Shown here piece by piece: positions 35,092 through 43,549 of a stretch of 64,000 nt of DNA. The DNA is from Methylophilaceae bacterium. GTDB lineage: Bacteria > Pseudomonadota > Gammaproteobacteria > Burkholderiales > Methylophilaceae. A program made the translations under genes and the position numbers. The DNA is taken from contig JAIYBT010000021.1 of assembly GCA_027488395.1 (NCBI GenBank), positions 1-64,000 on the forward strand, in the 5' to 3' direction. How positions within the stretch are numbered: position 1 is the stretch's first letter; the number at the start of each line of letters is the position of its first letter. Below the pieces are notes generated by a model. That model did no database searches. It saw only the letters and a program-made list of their open reading frames with translations, and was not told the origin of the DNA.

Positions 35092-36405
35092 TTAGTTGTA
35101 CGCCATAATCGGTAGGGCTAAGCGCGCTTCTAAGCCACCTTCAACCCGATTCAGTAAAGTGAGTTGACCACCATGTAGTTTGGCAATGCGGTTACAAATG
35201 GCCAAGCCTAGGCCACTGCCGCCCTCATATTTGTTACGCGCACTGTCCATGCGCTCAAACGGGCGCAACAAGCGCTCAGCATGTTCGGGCGGGATGCCGG
35301 GGCCATTATCCATGACGCTAATCACGATTTTATCAGCCATCACTTGGCTACGGACTTCAACTTTGCCTTTGCCATAGTTGTAGGCATTGCCGACCAAGTT
35401 ATCCAGTAAGCGCTGCATGGCGAGTGGCCGAATCGGAATAAAATATTTTGGTCCCATCGACAATTTAATCTCACGCCCTGCGCGCAACTGACGCTCGGCC
35501 AAGGCGCGCAGTAAATCGTTGATATCCATCATTTTCGACGGCTCGCCTTCAACCCCGCGTACAAAATCTAAAAATTGATGAATGATATTGTCCATGTCAG
35601 AAATATCTTCAATCATGCCGTGTTTCATGTAATCGGCTTCCAGCGGCAACATTTCAACGGCTAAGCGAAGGCGCGCTAAAGGGGTGCGAATGTCATGCGA
35701 GACACCCGCCAATAGCAAGGTACGCTCGGCATCCAAACGGGCCAGTGATTCTGCCATCTCATTAAAGGTATGCGTCACTTCGCGCAATTCTTCTACGCTG
35801 TCAACAGGTAGGCGCGGTGCGGGTTCGCCATTACGCAAACGCTCAGCGGCATGCACCAGCATGTTCAGTGGGCGATTAATCCGTGCGGCAATGATATAAG
35901 CACCAAATAAAGAGAGTCCACCAACCACTGCCGCCCAGCCTAACCAATGCCATGGAAATGGTCGATCGACTTGGATGCGTGGGATTACCACCCAAAAGTC
36001 ATCTTGACCGACATTAAAACTGATCCAAAGCCCAGCAATATCGTAATGGTTGACGGTGATGATGGTTTCTTCACCAAGCTTTTCACGGATTTTTTGCGCA
36101 ACCAAATTAATAAAGGGGTCGGCAGGCAGCGGATCAATATCTTCTAAAAAATCGGCTGAATACACACGCACCCCTTCACGGCCAGATAACTCTGAGAGCA
36201 AGGCGAGGCGTCGATTTTCATGCGAGGCAATTAACGAAGCGCGCGTGTAGTTCACGATAGTCACCGCTTGCAATGCGGCAGCAGTGGCGCGCGGTTCGCG
36301 ATCAAAATAATCAAAAATCTTCAGCGACGCATAAATACTGATCGCGAGTAGTATCGCGATCAGTAGCATGATGCGGGAGAGCAGTCTTCTAGGCAGTAAA
36401 CGCAC
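35092..36405 (-). CDS. envZ: EnvZ-like osmosensor histidine kinase
   Basis: A 437-aa inner-membrane kinase paired with OmpR. Transmembrane helix 1 is at about 11-30, a periplasmic domain to 150, transmembrane helix 2 at 152-173, HAMP to about 225, HisKA with phospho-His237 (AGVSHDIRTPLARL), then the ATPase (NLVGNAYNYG, DNGPGIPPEH, GSGLGLAI). The start is GTG at 36403-36405, with GAGGA 10 nt upstream. It lies 29 bp after ompR on the same strand, the standard ompR-envZ order. The periplasmic loop has no motif I recognise. Confidence 0.9.
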   Translation of the reverse strand: MRLLPRRLLSRIMLLIAILLAISIYASLKIFDYFDREPRATAAALQAVTIVNYTRASLIASHENRRLALLSELSGREGVRVYSADFLEDIDPLPADPFINLVAQKIREKLGEETIITVNHYDIAGLWISFNVGQDDFWVVIPRIQVDRPFPWHWLGWAAVVGGLSLFGAYIIAARINRPLNMLVHAAERLRNGEPAPRLPVDSVEELREVTHTFNEMAESLARLDAERTLLLAGVSHDIRTPLARLRLAVEMLPLEADYMKHGMIEDISDMDNIIHQFLDFVRGVEGEPSKMMDINDLLRALAERQLRAGREIKLSMGPKYFIPIRPLAMQRLLDNLVGNAYNYGKGKVEVRSQVMADKIVISVMDNGPGIPPEHAERLLRPFERMDSARNKYEGGSGLGLAICNRIAKLHGGQLTLLNRVEGGLEARLALPIMAYN

Positions 36406-36434
36406 TGATCAGCATCCTCAGGGTATACATGGGA

Positions 36435-37160
36435 TTACTGTGGCGATTCGCCGTCTGGAATGAACACATAGCCAAAGCCCCACATGGTTTGCAGATAACG
36501 TGGGTGCGCAGGATCAGGTTCGATAATACGGCGTAAGCGCGAGACTTGCACATCAATACTGCGGTCAAACACATCTAATTCACGTCCTCGCGCCAATTGC
36601 ATCAGTCGATCGCGGGAAAGCGGTTGGCGCGGATGTTCAGTGAACACTTTAAGTAGCGTAAATTCGCCACTGGTGATGGTAATCGGGCTGCCTTGTTTGG
36701 ATAAACTTCGGGCGTTTACATCAAACACAAACTCACCAAATTGAAAGACTTCGTTTTTAACCACGGCATTTGCTTGCGGTGAAATTTCATGGCGGCGTAA
36801 CACAGCGTTCATACGGGCGAGCAACTCGCGTGGATTAAATGGTTTTGGTAAATAATCATCTGCGCCCATTTCCAAGCCAACGATACGGTCGACTTCGTCA
36901 CCTCGGGCGGTCAGCATAATAATCGGCGTGCTGATATTTGCGCCACGCAAACGGCGACAAATAGCAAGACCATCTTCACCTGGTAACATCAAGTCTAAAA
37001 TCAGCAAATCAAAACGTTCGTGCGCAAGCGTGGCATCCATTTCTTTGCCATCAGACACGGATTTAATATTAAATCCTTGATCTGTGAGGTAGCGCTGTAA
37101 CAATTCACGCATACGTAAATCATCATCAACCATCAATATTTTTTTTAACTGCTCTGCCAT
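36435..37160 (-). CDS. ompR: OmpR response regulator
   Basis: A 241-aa regulator with a receiver domain (acidic pocket DDD at 12-14, phospho-Asp56, conserved Lys in DDYLPKPF near 107) and a C-terminal winged helix (SGEFTLLKVFTEHPRQPLSRDRLM, then MQLARGRELDVFDRSIDVQ). The RELDVFDRSIDVQVSRLRR phrase is diagnostic for OmpR over other family members. In the known pathway it is phosphorylated by EnvZ and controls porin genes. A perfect GTTACA-N4-GTTACA repeat lies 167 bp upstream in the shared gap with an EF-hand gene, which suggests autoregulation or control of that gene. Confidence 0.95.
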   Translation of the reverse strand: MAEQLKKILMVDDDLRMRELLQRYLTDQGFNIKSVSDGKEMDATLAHERFDLLILDLMLPGEDGLAICRRLRGANISTPIIMLTARGDEVDRIVGLEMGADDYLPKPFNPRELLARMNAVLRRHEISPQANAVVKNEVFQFGEFVFDVNARSLSKQGSPITITSGEFTLLKVFTEHPRQPLSRDRLMQLARGRELDVFDRSIDVQVSRLRRIIEPDPAHPRYLQTMWGFGYVFIPDGESPQ

Positions 37161-37605
37161 GCATTGACCTTTTTTGCGGGGTAACAGTGGGTATGTTTTT
37201 TTAATCTACTTCGATCCGTTAGATGATGGCATACGCTTAAATTACAAGCGTAACACTTGCCATTACAGACAAAACTTTTAATGAATAATTATACTCTAAG
37301 CATGGGTCATGCAATCGAGGCGCATAGTTACAAAGCGTTACAAATCACCTTTTTTGAGAAACATTACATTTACAATCTTGTTGCAAGATGCAAAAGCATT
37401 TTTCTTTGCATCTATAAATGTCATATAGTATTTGTTAAATGTGTTGATACAAACACTTAAATTGCGGTATTTTAGGTCCGTTTTTAAATTGTTTTGTATT
37501 TGTTCAGCACGGTATAGTGCTCAGTAATCAATAGGTCTGATAAATATACAATGTATGCAACACTCAAACACAGCTGTCTTTTGGACATCGCTTCTTAGGA
37601 CATAA
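37161..37605. other. 445-bp divergent intergenic region with regulatory repeats
   Basis: Lies between ompR and the EF-hand gene. A 67-codon ORF on plus (37257-37460) lacks features and SD and is not called. The region holds the OmpR-like repeat at 37327-37346, an 8-bp inverted repeat GATGCAAA (37387-37394) / TTTGCATC (37405-37412), and AT-rich promoter-like stretches such as TATAGT near 37513. Confidence 0.65.
37327..37346 (+). promoter_or_regulatory. OmpR-like binding site, two tandem 10-bp half-sites
   Basis: GTTACAAAGC (37327-37336) is followed directly by GTTACAAATC (37337-37346). This fits exactly the GTTACA-N4-GTTACA pattern known for OmpR. A looser pair, CATTACA then TTTACA, follows near 37364-37377. 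Confidence 0.65.
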
Positions 37606-38277
37606 ATGTCTAAGCAACGCCAATTCATGACAGCAATGCCAACGCTAACAATGTCACATAGACGCATCGCATTTGGTTTTAGTGCCAGTGCAATGCAGAT
37701 CAATCACAAAATGGTGTGCCTGATTGCAACGCTATTCTGTACGTTTCCTGTATTAGCAGATTTAAAACTCCCCATCCGCGTCAGCGAAAACCGTGTGCTT
37801 GATAACGATGAGGCTGGCTTAAATAAAACCCTTGAATATAACTTCAGCCCGGAAGACCGCGCGAGGTTACGTAAAGCACTCACAGATTACGCTCGAAACA
37901 CTGACCCCGATCATCAACTCATGTTGCAAAAGCGTAAAGCCATGCACGAGAGTATTACGCAGCGCTTCAACGAATGTAACCGAGACAACGATGATTCCTT
38001 AGATCGCGAGGAAGCCACCTTATGTTTGCCTCAAGTCGCTAGACATTTTTCCTATGTCGACGTAGATGGTAACGGAGTGATTACGTTAGAAGAGCTAGAA
38101 CTCGCGCAATTAAAAATGAGTGAGCGGCAACGTGCGGTTGAGGTGGGTGCGGATGGCCAACAAGCCAATAACAACGAACTTGATGTCGAAGGCAAATTGA
38201 GAAATAAGCTCAAACTTAATCCACTGAACAACACGACAGGTAAAGAAGTGTCTGTCAGCCGCAAACGCCCGGGCTAA
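37606..38277 (+). CDS. Exported EF-hand calcium-binding protein
   Basis: A 223-aa protein. Two EF-hand-like loops are visible: NRDNDDSLDREE (near 125-136) and DVDGNGVITLEE (near 148-159), the second a canonical DxDxNGxIxxxE loop. The N-terminus carries a hydrophobic segment (VCLIATLFCTFPVLA) ending near residue 51, so the protein is likely exported if translation starts here, or from an internal Met at 37693 or 37711 giving a normal signal peptide. AGGA 5 nt before 37606 supports the long start. The function is unknown beyond Ca2+ binding. It is divergent from ompR and shares the OmpR-like site. Confidence 0.72.
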   Translation: MSKQRQFMTAMPTLTMSHRRIAFGFSASAMQINHKMVCLIATLFCTFPVLADLKLPIRVSENRVLDNDEAGLNKTLEYNFSPEDRARLRKALTDYARNTDPDHQLMLQKRKAMHESITQRFNECNRDNDDSLDREEATLCLPQVARHFSYVDVDGNGVITLEELELAQLKMSERQRAVEVGADGQQANNNELDVEGKLRNKLKLNPLNNTTGKEVSVSRKRPG

Positions 38278-38322
38278 ACGCTCGCCTCAGTTTCATATGG
38301 TCACGGAACCTCTAGTGGGGCT

Positions 38323-39540
38323 GTGGTCATAATAAATGTTACATCATCAATATATCCTGTCTTGATAGATCACCTTACATTGACGTTTCAATGGCAATCG
38401 ACCTTATCAAAAGTGTCAGCTACTGCTTGGCGCGCTATCGCTGGTGATCACCCCTTTTTAAGCTATGACTGGTTAGTTGCTTTTGAAACAGCTGGTGCGG
38501 TGGGCGGGCGAACGGGCTGGACGCCCCACCATTTGCTGGTATACGCAGGGGAGGATGTGTTGGCTGCGATGCCGCTTTACCTCAAAATGCATTCATATGG
38601 TGAGTATGTGTTTGACTGGTCTTGGGCAGAGGCTTACGAGCAAGCGGGCGGCCAGTACTATCCTAAGTTATTGAATGCCATTCCGTTTTCACCGGTGACG
38701 GGGCCACGTATTTTAATCCATCCATCCGTGCTTGATCGCGATCAATTGGCGCAACGGATGTTGCAAACCGTGAGTGATTATTGCAAAACGCAAGGCTGGT
38801 CTGGCTGGCATAGCTTGTTTCCAGATCAGGTATCAGCCCACTTATGTGAAGCAGCAATGGGATTACGCCGTGAGGGCGTGCAGTTTAGATGGCACAATGT
38901 CTCTTATGCGGATTTTTCAACGTTTTTGCAAACGCTGAGTCACGATAAGCGAAAAAAAATCAAACAAGAGCGCACTAAAGTGCAGTCGCAAGGCGTGACC
39001 TGTCGCGTGGTGCGCGGCGCAGAGGCCAGCGCTGAGGATTGGTCATTATTTTATACTTGTTATTGTAATACCTATTATTTGCATGGCAGTCAGCCGTATT
39101 TGCCAGAGGCGTTTTTTCGTGACATTGCGCAACACATGCCAGCGCAGTTGGTGTTATTTATCGCTAGCGATGCAGATGGCGATATTGCGGCAAGTTTGTG
39201 TGTGCATGATGGAAAAACCTTGTATGGCCGTTATTGGGGCGCGCTTAAACAAGTTTCTTGTTTGCACTTTGAGTTGTGTTATTACCAGCCTCAGCAATTT
39301 TGTATCACCCATGGCATCACCTATTTTGAAGGCGGTGCGCAAGGGGTGCATAAACTTGCGCGAGGCTTCAGTCCGTATGCAACGTGTTCGTATCATTGGC
39401 TCAGTCATCCCGAGTTTCAATTGAGTGTTGCACGCTTTTTGCAACGTGAATCTTTGGGCGTGCAACAATATGTCAACGAATTGGAAGAGCGCTCTCCCTA
39501 CAAAGCAACCGATGACGCGCAAGTATTACCAAGCAATTGA
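38323..39540 (+). CDS. DUF482 / peptidoglycan-related acyltransferase-like protein
   Basis: A 405-aa member of the DUF482 family (GNAT/FemAB-like fold). Family phrases include HPFLSYDWLVAFE, DVLAAMPLYLKMHSYGEYVFDW, PFSPVTGPRIL and the acceptor-side FEGGAQGVHKLARGF. It is annotated in relatives as peptidoglycan biosynthesis or recognition, but no reaction is established as far as I know. The start is uncertain: a GTG at 38323 is the furthest 5', without clear SD; TTG at 38362 or 38380 would also fit. It overlaps the convergent SDR gene by 15 bp at the 3' end. Confidence 0.8.
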   Translation: MVIINVTSSIYPVLIDHLTLTFQWQSTLSKVSATAWRAIAGDHPFLSYDWLVAFETAGAVGGRTGWTPHHLLVYAGEDVLAAMPLYLKMHSYGEYVFDWSWAEAYEQAGGQYYPKLLNAIPFSPVTGPRILIHPSVLDRDQLAQRMLQTVSDYCKTQGWSGWHSLFPDQVSAHLCEAAMGLRREGVQFRWHNVSYADFSTFLQTLSHDKRKKIKQERTKVQSQGVTCRVVRGAEASAEDWSLFYTCYCNTYYLHGSQPYLPEAFFRDIAQHMPAQLVLFIASDADGDIAASLCVHDGKTLYGRYWGALKQVSCLHFELCYYQPQQFCITHGITYFEGGAQGVHKLARGFSPYATCSYHWLSHPEFQLSVARFLQRESLGVQQYVNELEERSPYKATDDAQVLPSN

Positions 39541-40227
39541 TTTTCCCGCGTAGTCAATAAATCTTCCACTATCCTCGACGCGCAACGTTGAAATCACTTG
39601 TGTTAAGCCTTGTACGCTAGTGGTCACATCAATCAAGCCATCCGGTCCGCCCATGGCCGTACGCACCCAGCCCGGATGGAGCGCGGCAACGATAATTTGA
39701 TCTTCGGCTAAGTCTATCGCTAAGCTTTTGACCACCATGTTGAGCGCCGCTTTACTACTCCGATAGATATAGCTGCCGCCACTGCTGTTGTCGGTCATGC
39801 TGCCCATTTTGCTGGTCATCGCAATCAGTTTGGGCGTGGTGGCGCGGGTTAAGTGCGGGGTAAATGCTTGTGCTAAATAATAGGTGCTCAATGTATTGAC
39901 TTTAAAAGCCGCTAACCAATCAGTCATTGAAGCTTGTGTGACATCACTCTTCGGGTACATCCCTGCATTGCTAATCAATATATCAATCTTTTCAGTAGAG
40001 AGTTGCTCTGCGAGCGCCTGAATTGCATTAGGGTCAGCGACCTCCAAGCCGTAGACGGAAACGTTTGCGTGTGTGGCGGCGAGTTGATGAAGCGCCGCCG
40101 CTTGTGTCACATCGCGCACGGTGGCAATGACCCGATGGCCTAACGCAGCGTAATGCTGCACATAGCCAAGCCCGATGCCACGGCTTGCGCCTGTAATTAA
40201 AACAGTGAAATGCGTTTGCTTGTCCAT
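39526..40227 (-). CDS. Short-chain dehydrogenase/reductase
   Basis: A 233-aa SDR-family oxidoreductase. The NAD(P)-binding Gly motif is ITGASRGIG at about 11-19, NAG is near 88, and the catalytic Tyr-Lys pair is in YIYRSSKAA near 150. The catalytic Ser is in MTSKMGS. The C-terminal HPGWVRTAMGG is common in the C-factor/YciK-like SDRs. Substrate unknown. It is transcribed toward the DUF482 gene and their ends overlap by 15 bp. Confidence 0.87.
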   Translation of the reverse strand: MDKQTHFTVLITGASRGIGLGYVQHYAALGHRVIATVRDVTQAAALHQLAATHANVSVYGLEVADPNAIQALAEQLSTEKIDILISNAGMYPKSDVTQASMTDWLAAFKVNTLSTYYLAQAFTPHLTRATTPKLIAMTSKMGSMTDNSSGGSYIYRSSKAALNMVVKSLAIDLAEDQIIVAALHPGWVRTAMGGPDGLIDVTTSVQGLTQVISTLRVEDSGRFIDYAGKSIAW

Positions 40228-40336
40228 ATGAATCCTTTAAAGTATCAGTTTGATTGGCATATTAAATCAAATGGCATGCGCTTAGGGGGTTAACACCCAC
40301 AAGTCGTGCATGTGTAATCAACAAAGGTGAGATGCG

Positions 40337-41437
40337 TTGAAACTTAATCAACATTTTTTTGGTTGGCTAATGGCTTGTTTAACTGTGGTTACGCTCTATG
40401 CGGCCACGCAGGGGATGGCAGCGACTGGCGCCGACGCCAGTCGATTGTTAGTTGAGCGTCCGTCGCGGTTGCAGCCTGAAGATGTCGCTGTGATTTATAA
40501 TCTGCACGATGCGCAAAGCGAAGAAGTGGCTCGCTATTATGTCCAAGCCAGACAAATACCGAATAGTCATTTAATCGGTGTTGCCCTGCCCAAAACCGCA
40601 AAAGATAGTCTTAGTGTGGCTGAGTTTGAAGCCTTAAAAGCACAAATTGATGCCAAGCTTCAGCAACAGCAAGTGTTATTAATGGTGTGGCGCACACCGT
40701 TTGCAGTGCAGTGTAATGGCTTAACCAGTGCGCTTACGCTAGGGTTGGACCTGAACCAATGCAAAAAAACGTGCGACCCTGGCCGCGATAATCCCTATTT
40801 CAATAGTCCATCATTACGGCCTTGGGCCGATCATCATCTGCGCTTAGCCATGCTGCTTCCCATTACCACGGTGGATCAGGCAAAAGCGTTGATAGACCGT
40901 GGTCTGCTCAGTGAATTTACTTTGAACGACAGTCAAGGCTTCTTTTTGAAAACCAGCGATGCCGCGCGCTCAAAACCGAGAGAGCCATTTTTTCCACCCG
41001 ATGGACTGACGATTAAATCCAAAAAAATCGTGATGCATACGTTAACAGCCGAGACGTTGAGCCGTGAGAGTGGTGTGATGTTTTATTTTACAGGGCGGGT
41101 GAAAGTGGAGGGTTTGGACACCAACACCTACTTACCTGGCGCGGTTGGTGATCACCTTACCTCCACAGGCGGTATTTTGCATGATAACCAAGGGCAAATG
41201 CCGGCGACCCGCTGGCTGGATGCCGGCATGAGTGGGAGTTATGGCACGGTATCTGAGCCTTGTAATTATTGGCAAAAATTCCCTAACCCAATGGTGATGA
41301 TGTCACATTATTTGGCAGGTGAAACCTTGATCGAAGCCTATTGGAAAAGTATCAAATGGCCGATGCAAGGCGTGTTGATTGGAGATCCTATGGCCAAGCC
41401 TTTTGCCAAAACGGCACCTTTGTTAAATCTACCGTAA
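40337..41437 (+). CDS. TIGR03790-type exported protein
   Basis: A 366-aa protein of a family I recognise only as TIGR03790, common in environmental proteobacteria and without known function. A signal peptide spans the first 28 residues (FFGWLMACLTVVTLYAATQGM, cut near AAT). Phrases include EDVAVIYNLHDAQSEEVARYY and WRTPFAVQCNGLTSALTLG, and near the end YLAGETLIEAYWKSIKWPMQGVLIGDPMAKPF. The start is TTG (40337-40339), with AGGTGAG placed 5 nt upstream. It precedes phoR, which has its own promoter. Confidence 0.75.
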   Translation: MKLNQHFFGWLMACLTVVTLYAATQGMAATGADASRLLVERPSRLQPEDVAVIYNLHDAQSEEVARYYVQARQIPNSHLIGVALPKTAKDSLSVAEFEALKAQIDAKLQQQQVLLMVWRTPFAVQCNGLTSALTLGLDLNQCKKTCDPGRDNPYFNSPSLRPWADHHLRLAMLLPITTVDQAKALIDRGLLSEFTLNDSQGFFLKTSDAARSKPREPFFPPDGLTIKSKKIVMHTLTAETLSRESGVMFYFTGRVKVEGLDTNTYLPGAVGDHLTSTGGILHDNQGQMPATRWLDAGMSGSYGTVSEPCNYWQKFPNPMVMMSHYLAGETLIEAYWKSIKWPMQGVLIGDPMAKPFAKTAPLLNLP

Positions 41438-41476
41438 AAGCGGTCTATCCACGCTAGACCCAACGCATGGCTCGCG

Positions 41477-41482
41477 TATAAT
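41477..41482 (+). promoter_or_regulatory. -10 box of the phoR promoter
   Basis: TATAAT at 41477-41482, with TAGACC (41455-41460) as possible -35 at 16 bp. GGTCTA (41442-41447) and TAGACC (41455-41460) form a 6-bp dyad that overlaps the -35. Confidence 0.5.
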
Positions 41483-41498
41483 CGCTTCACCCGTTTAC

Positions 41499-42809
41499 TT
41501 GAGTGTTAAAGTGCAAGATATTCGTTGGAAAGCGTTTTGGTTTCATGCCATTTGGGTGGTGATCTGTCTGCTGGTCGGCTGGCTTGCTCAGACCAATAAA
41601 GCATGGTTTTTGTACGCAGCGGGTTTGCTTGTTTACTTAGCGGGCCACTTGTATTGGATTCATCGCTTATACCAATGGATGCTAAAACCCAGTTTAAATT
41701 TTGTGCCCAATGGCAAAGGCATCTGGGAAGATATTTTTGCCAATTTATACCAAGAATTACGCCGACATTCGCGTAGTCAAAGCCAATTAAGCAGTTCGCT
41801 TGAACGATTGCGCCATGCAACCAGTGCCTTGCCCGACGGTGTGGTGGTACTCAACAATCGCAATGAAATTGAGTGGTTTAACGAACCCGCTGTCCAGCGG
41901 TTAGGCCTCAAGCGCCACCATGATGAAAATCAACCGATTTATTATTTATTGCGGCAAGCCGAGTTTATTGCCTATTTGCAAGCAGAAGAATACAGCGAAC
42001 CGCTTAAATTGCATGCTTGGCGCAGTCCAGATGTCACGCTAGAGTTACAAATTATTCCATTTGCCAGCAAGCAACGTTTACTTATTTGTCGCGATATTTC
42101 TGCCTTAGAAAAAACCGAAGTGATGCGCCGCGATTTTATTGCCAATGTGTCGCATGAGTTACGTACGCCACTCACCGTGATTGGTGGCTTTTTAGAGACG
42201 ATAGGCGACATGGAAGGTGAGATTTCAACGGATATCAAACCTTATTTTGAGATGATGCAAGCGCAAACTACGCGCATGCGACGCATTATTGAAGACTTGC
42301 TGACGTTGTCTAGGATTGAAAATAACGCGACGTTGAAAGATGAGGCAGACCTAAATATGCCGCGGCTGTTGCAACAGATCACCAATGATGCCAAAGCGTT
42401 AAGCCAAGGTCAGCATCAGGTGACCTTACATCTAGAGGCCGATTACAACCTGCGGGGCAGTCATGATGAGCTGATGAGTGCTTTGAGTAACCTCACCAAT
42501 AATGCCGTTCGTTATACGCCTGCGCAAGGTCATATTGATATTTACTGGCGCCAGCAAGGCGAACAACTGGTATTCAGTGTGCAAGATACTGGCATCGGTA
42601 TTGAGCCCCAGCACTTGCCTCGTTTAACCGAGCGTTTCTACCGAGTGGACAGTGGTCGTAGCCGCGATACAGGCGGCACAGGCCTCGGGCTTTCGATTGT
42701 GAAGCACATTTTGCATCATCACCAAGCCCAGCTCAAGATTGAGAGTGAACCTGGCAAAGGCAGCTGCTTTACCATTGTATTTCCTGCAGAACGGGCGCTG
42801 GTAAAATGA
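41499..42809 (+). CDS. phoR: PhoR phosphate-regulon sensor kinase
   Basis: A 436-aa kinase with two N-terminal transmembrane helices (about 12-50, short loop), the PhoR-type linker, a PAS domain (ATSALPDGVVVLNNRNEIEWFN), HisKA with phospho-His near residue 218 (NVSHELRTPLTVIGGFLETI) and the ATPase (NLTNNAVRYTP, DTGIGIEPQHLPRLTERFYRVD, GTGLGLSIVKHI). This order and length are typical of PhoR. It usually follows phoB; here the gene before it is the TIGR03790 protein, so phoB is elsewhere or the order is broken. The start is TTG at 41499 or GTG at 41511, close to the promoter, so the leader is short. It ends with ATGA overlap into the lipoprotein gene. Confidence 0.9.
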   Translation: MSVKVQDIRWKAFWFHAIWVVICLLVGWLAQTNKAWFLYAAGLLVYLAGHLYWIHRLYQWMLKPSLNFVPNGKGIWEDIFANLYQELRRHSRSQSQLSSSLERLRHATSALPDGVVVLNNRNEIEWFNEPAVQRLGLKRHHDENQPIYYLLRQAEFIAYLQAEEYSEPLKLHAWRSPDVTLELQIIPFASKQRLLICRDISALEKTEVMRRDFIANVSHELRTPLTVIGGFLETIGDMEGEISTDIKPYFEMMQAQTTRMRRIIEDLLTLSRIENNATLKDEADLNMPRLLQQITNDAKALSQGQHQVTLHLEADYNLRGSHDELMSALSNLTNNAVRYTPAQGHIDIYWRQQGEQLVFSVQDTGIGIEPQHLPRLTERFYRVDSGRSRDTGGTGLGLSIVKHILHHHQAQLKIESEPGKGSCFTIVFPAERALVK

Positions 42810-43537
42810 GAAATTGGAGCGCATGCTGGCTAGTTTGCGCGCTCGTCTTGGTGGGTTGTCAATCGCCTCAGTTGGTCGAATCACCCAATGCAAGACCGAT
42901 TCCTTTGCGCCAAGATCGTAACGGTTTAAAGCAACTGATTAAAACAGATATGGATCGTTTGGCGGATCTAGAATATGCGGAAAATGCAGATAGTCTGCGC
43001 GCACTGATGCTTAAACTGTATAAGCGCAATCCAGCCGAAGCGCCAAAATCTGGTTTGGGTACCCCCGAGCGCATTGCGGCCTATGTGTTTGAGCAAGCGT
43101 CAAGCCACCAGTGGCAATTTCCTCAGTTATCTAATTTACAGGGTACGCAAGCGATCTTGTTGGCGTTTCAGCCAGAATATACGGGTGACCGCATATTGGC
43201 GTTAACAGTGGGCATACAGTCCATGCTATTTGTGGCGCATGGCCATAACAGTGCATTTATCTTTACCGATAGCCTTGAGCCACAAAGCCTATACAATGCC
43301 GCTCGCAATGTGGAAATTGCAATATGGAAACTCAGTACCGCAACCTGCAAAGTAGGTACATTATGTTTGCTCACCAATAGTATGCAAGGTGATGCACATA
43401 ACTTAAGTTTCGAACGTGAGTTTGCAAAAATCATTGCCCGCACTGATTTGTTGGCGTTTACCTTGGCTGAGAAGTCACAGCGTTTTATTTCACGCGTTAC
43501 GCAGGTGGTTGGTACGCGTCCTTTCTTTCCTTTTTAA
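42806..43537 (+). CDS. Lipoprotein of unknown function
   Basis: A 243-aa product. The signal peptide is MRNWSACWLVCALVLVGC, a clear lipobox LVGC with acylated Cys18. The mature part has no family that I recognise; phrases are FQPEYTGDRILALTVGIQS and FIFTDSLEPQSLYNAARNVEIAIWKLST. Its start overlaps the phoR stop by 4 bp, so it is translationally coupled, and it is probably anchored in the outer membrane. The coupling with phoR hints at an envelope or phosphate link; this is inference. roxA follows after 12 bp. Confidence 0.75.
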   Translation: MRNWSACWLVCALVLVGCQSPQLVESPNARPIPLRQDRNGLKQLIKTDMDRLADLEYAENADSLRALMLKLYKRNPAEAPKSGLGTPERIAAYVFEQASSHQWQFPQLSNLQGTQAILLAFQPEYTGDRILALTVGIQSMLFVAHGHNSAFIFTDSLEPQSLYNAARNVEIAIWKLSTATCKVGTLCLLTNSMQGDAHNLSFEREFAKIIARTDLLAFTLAEKSQRFISRVTQVVGTRPFFPF

Positions 43538-43549
43538 AGAGAATGTTTC

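Noticed and set aside
37257-37460. 67-codon ORF upstream of the EF-hand gene
   Set aside because: Lies over the regulatory repeats, has no SD and no recognisable domain.
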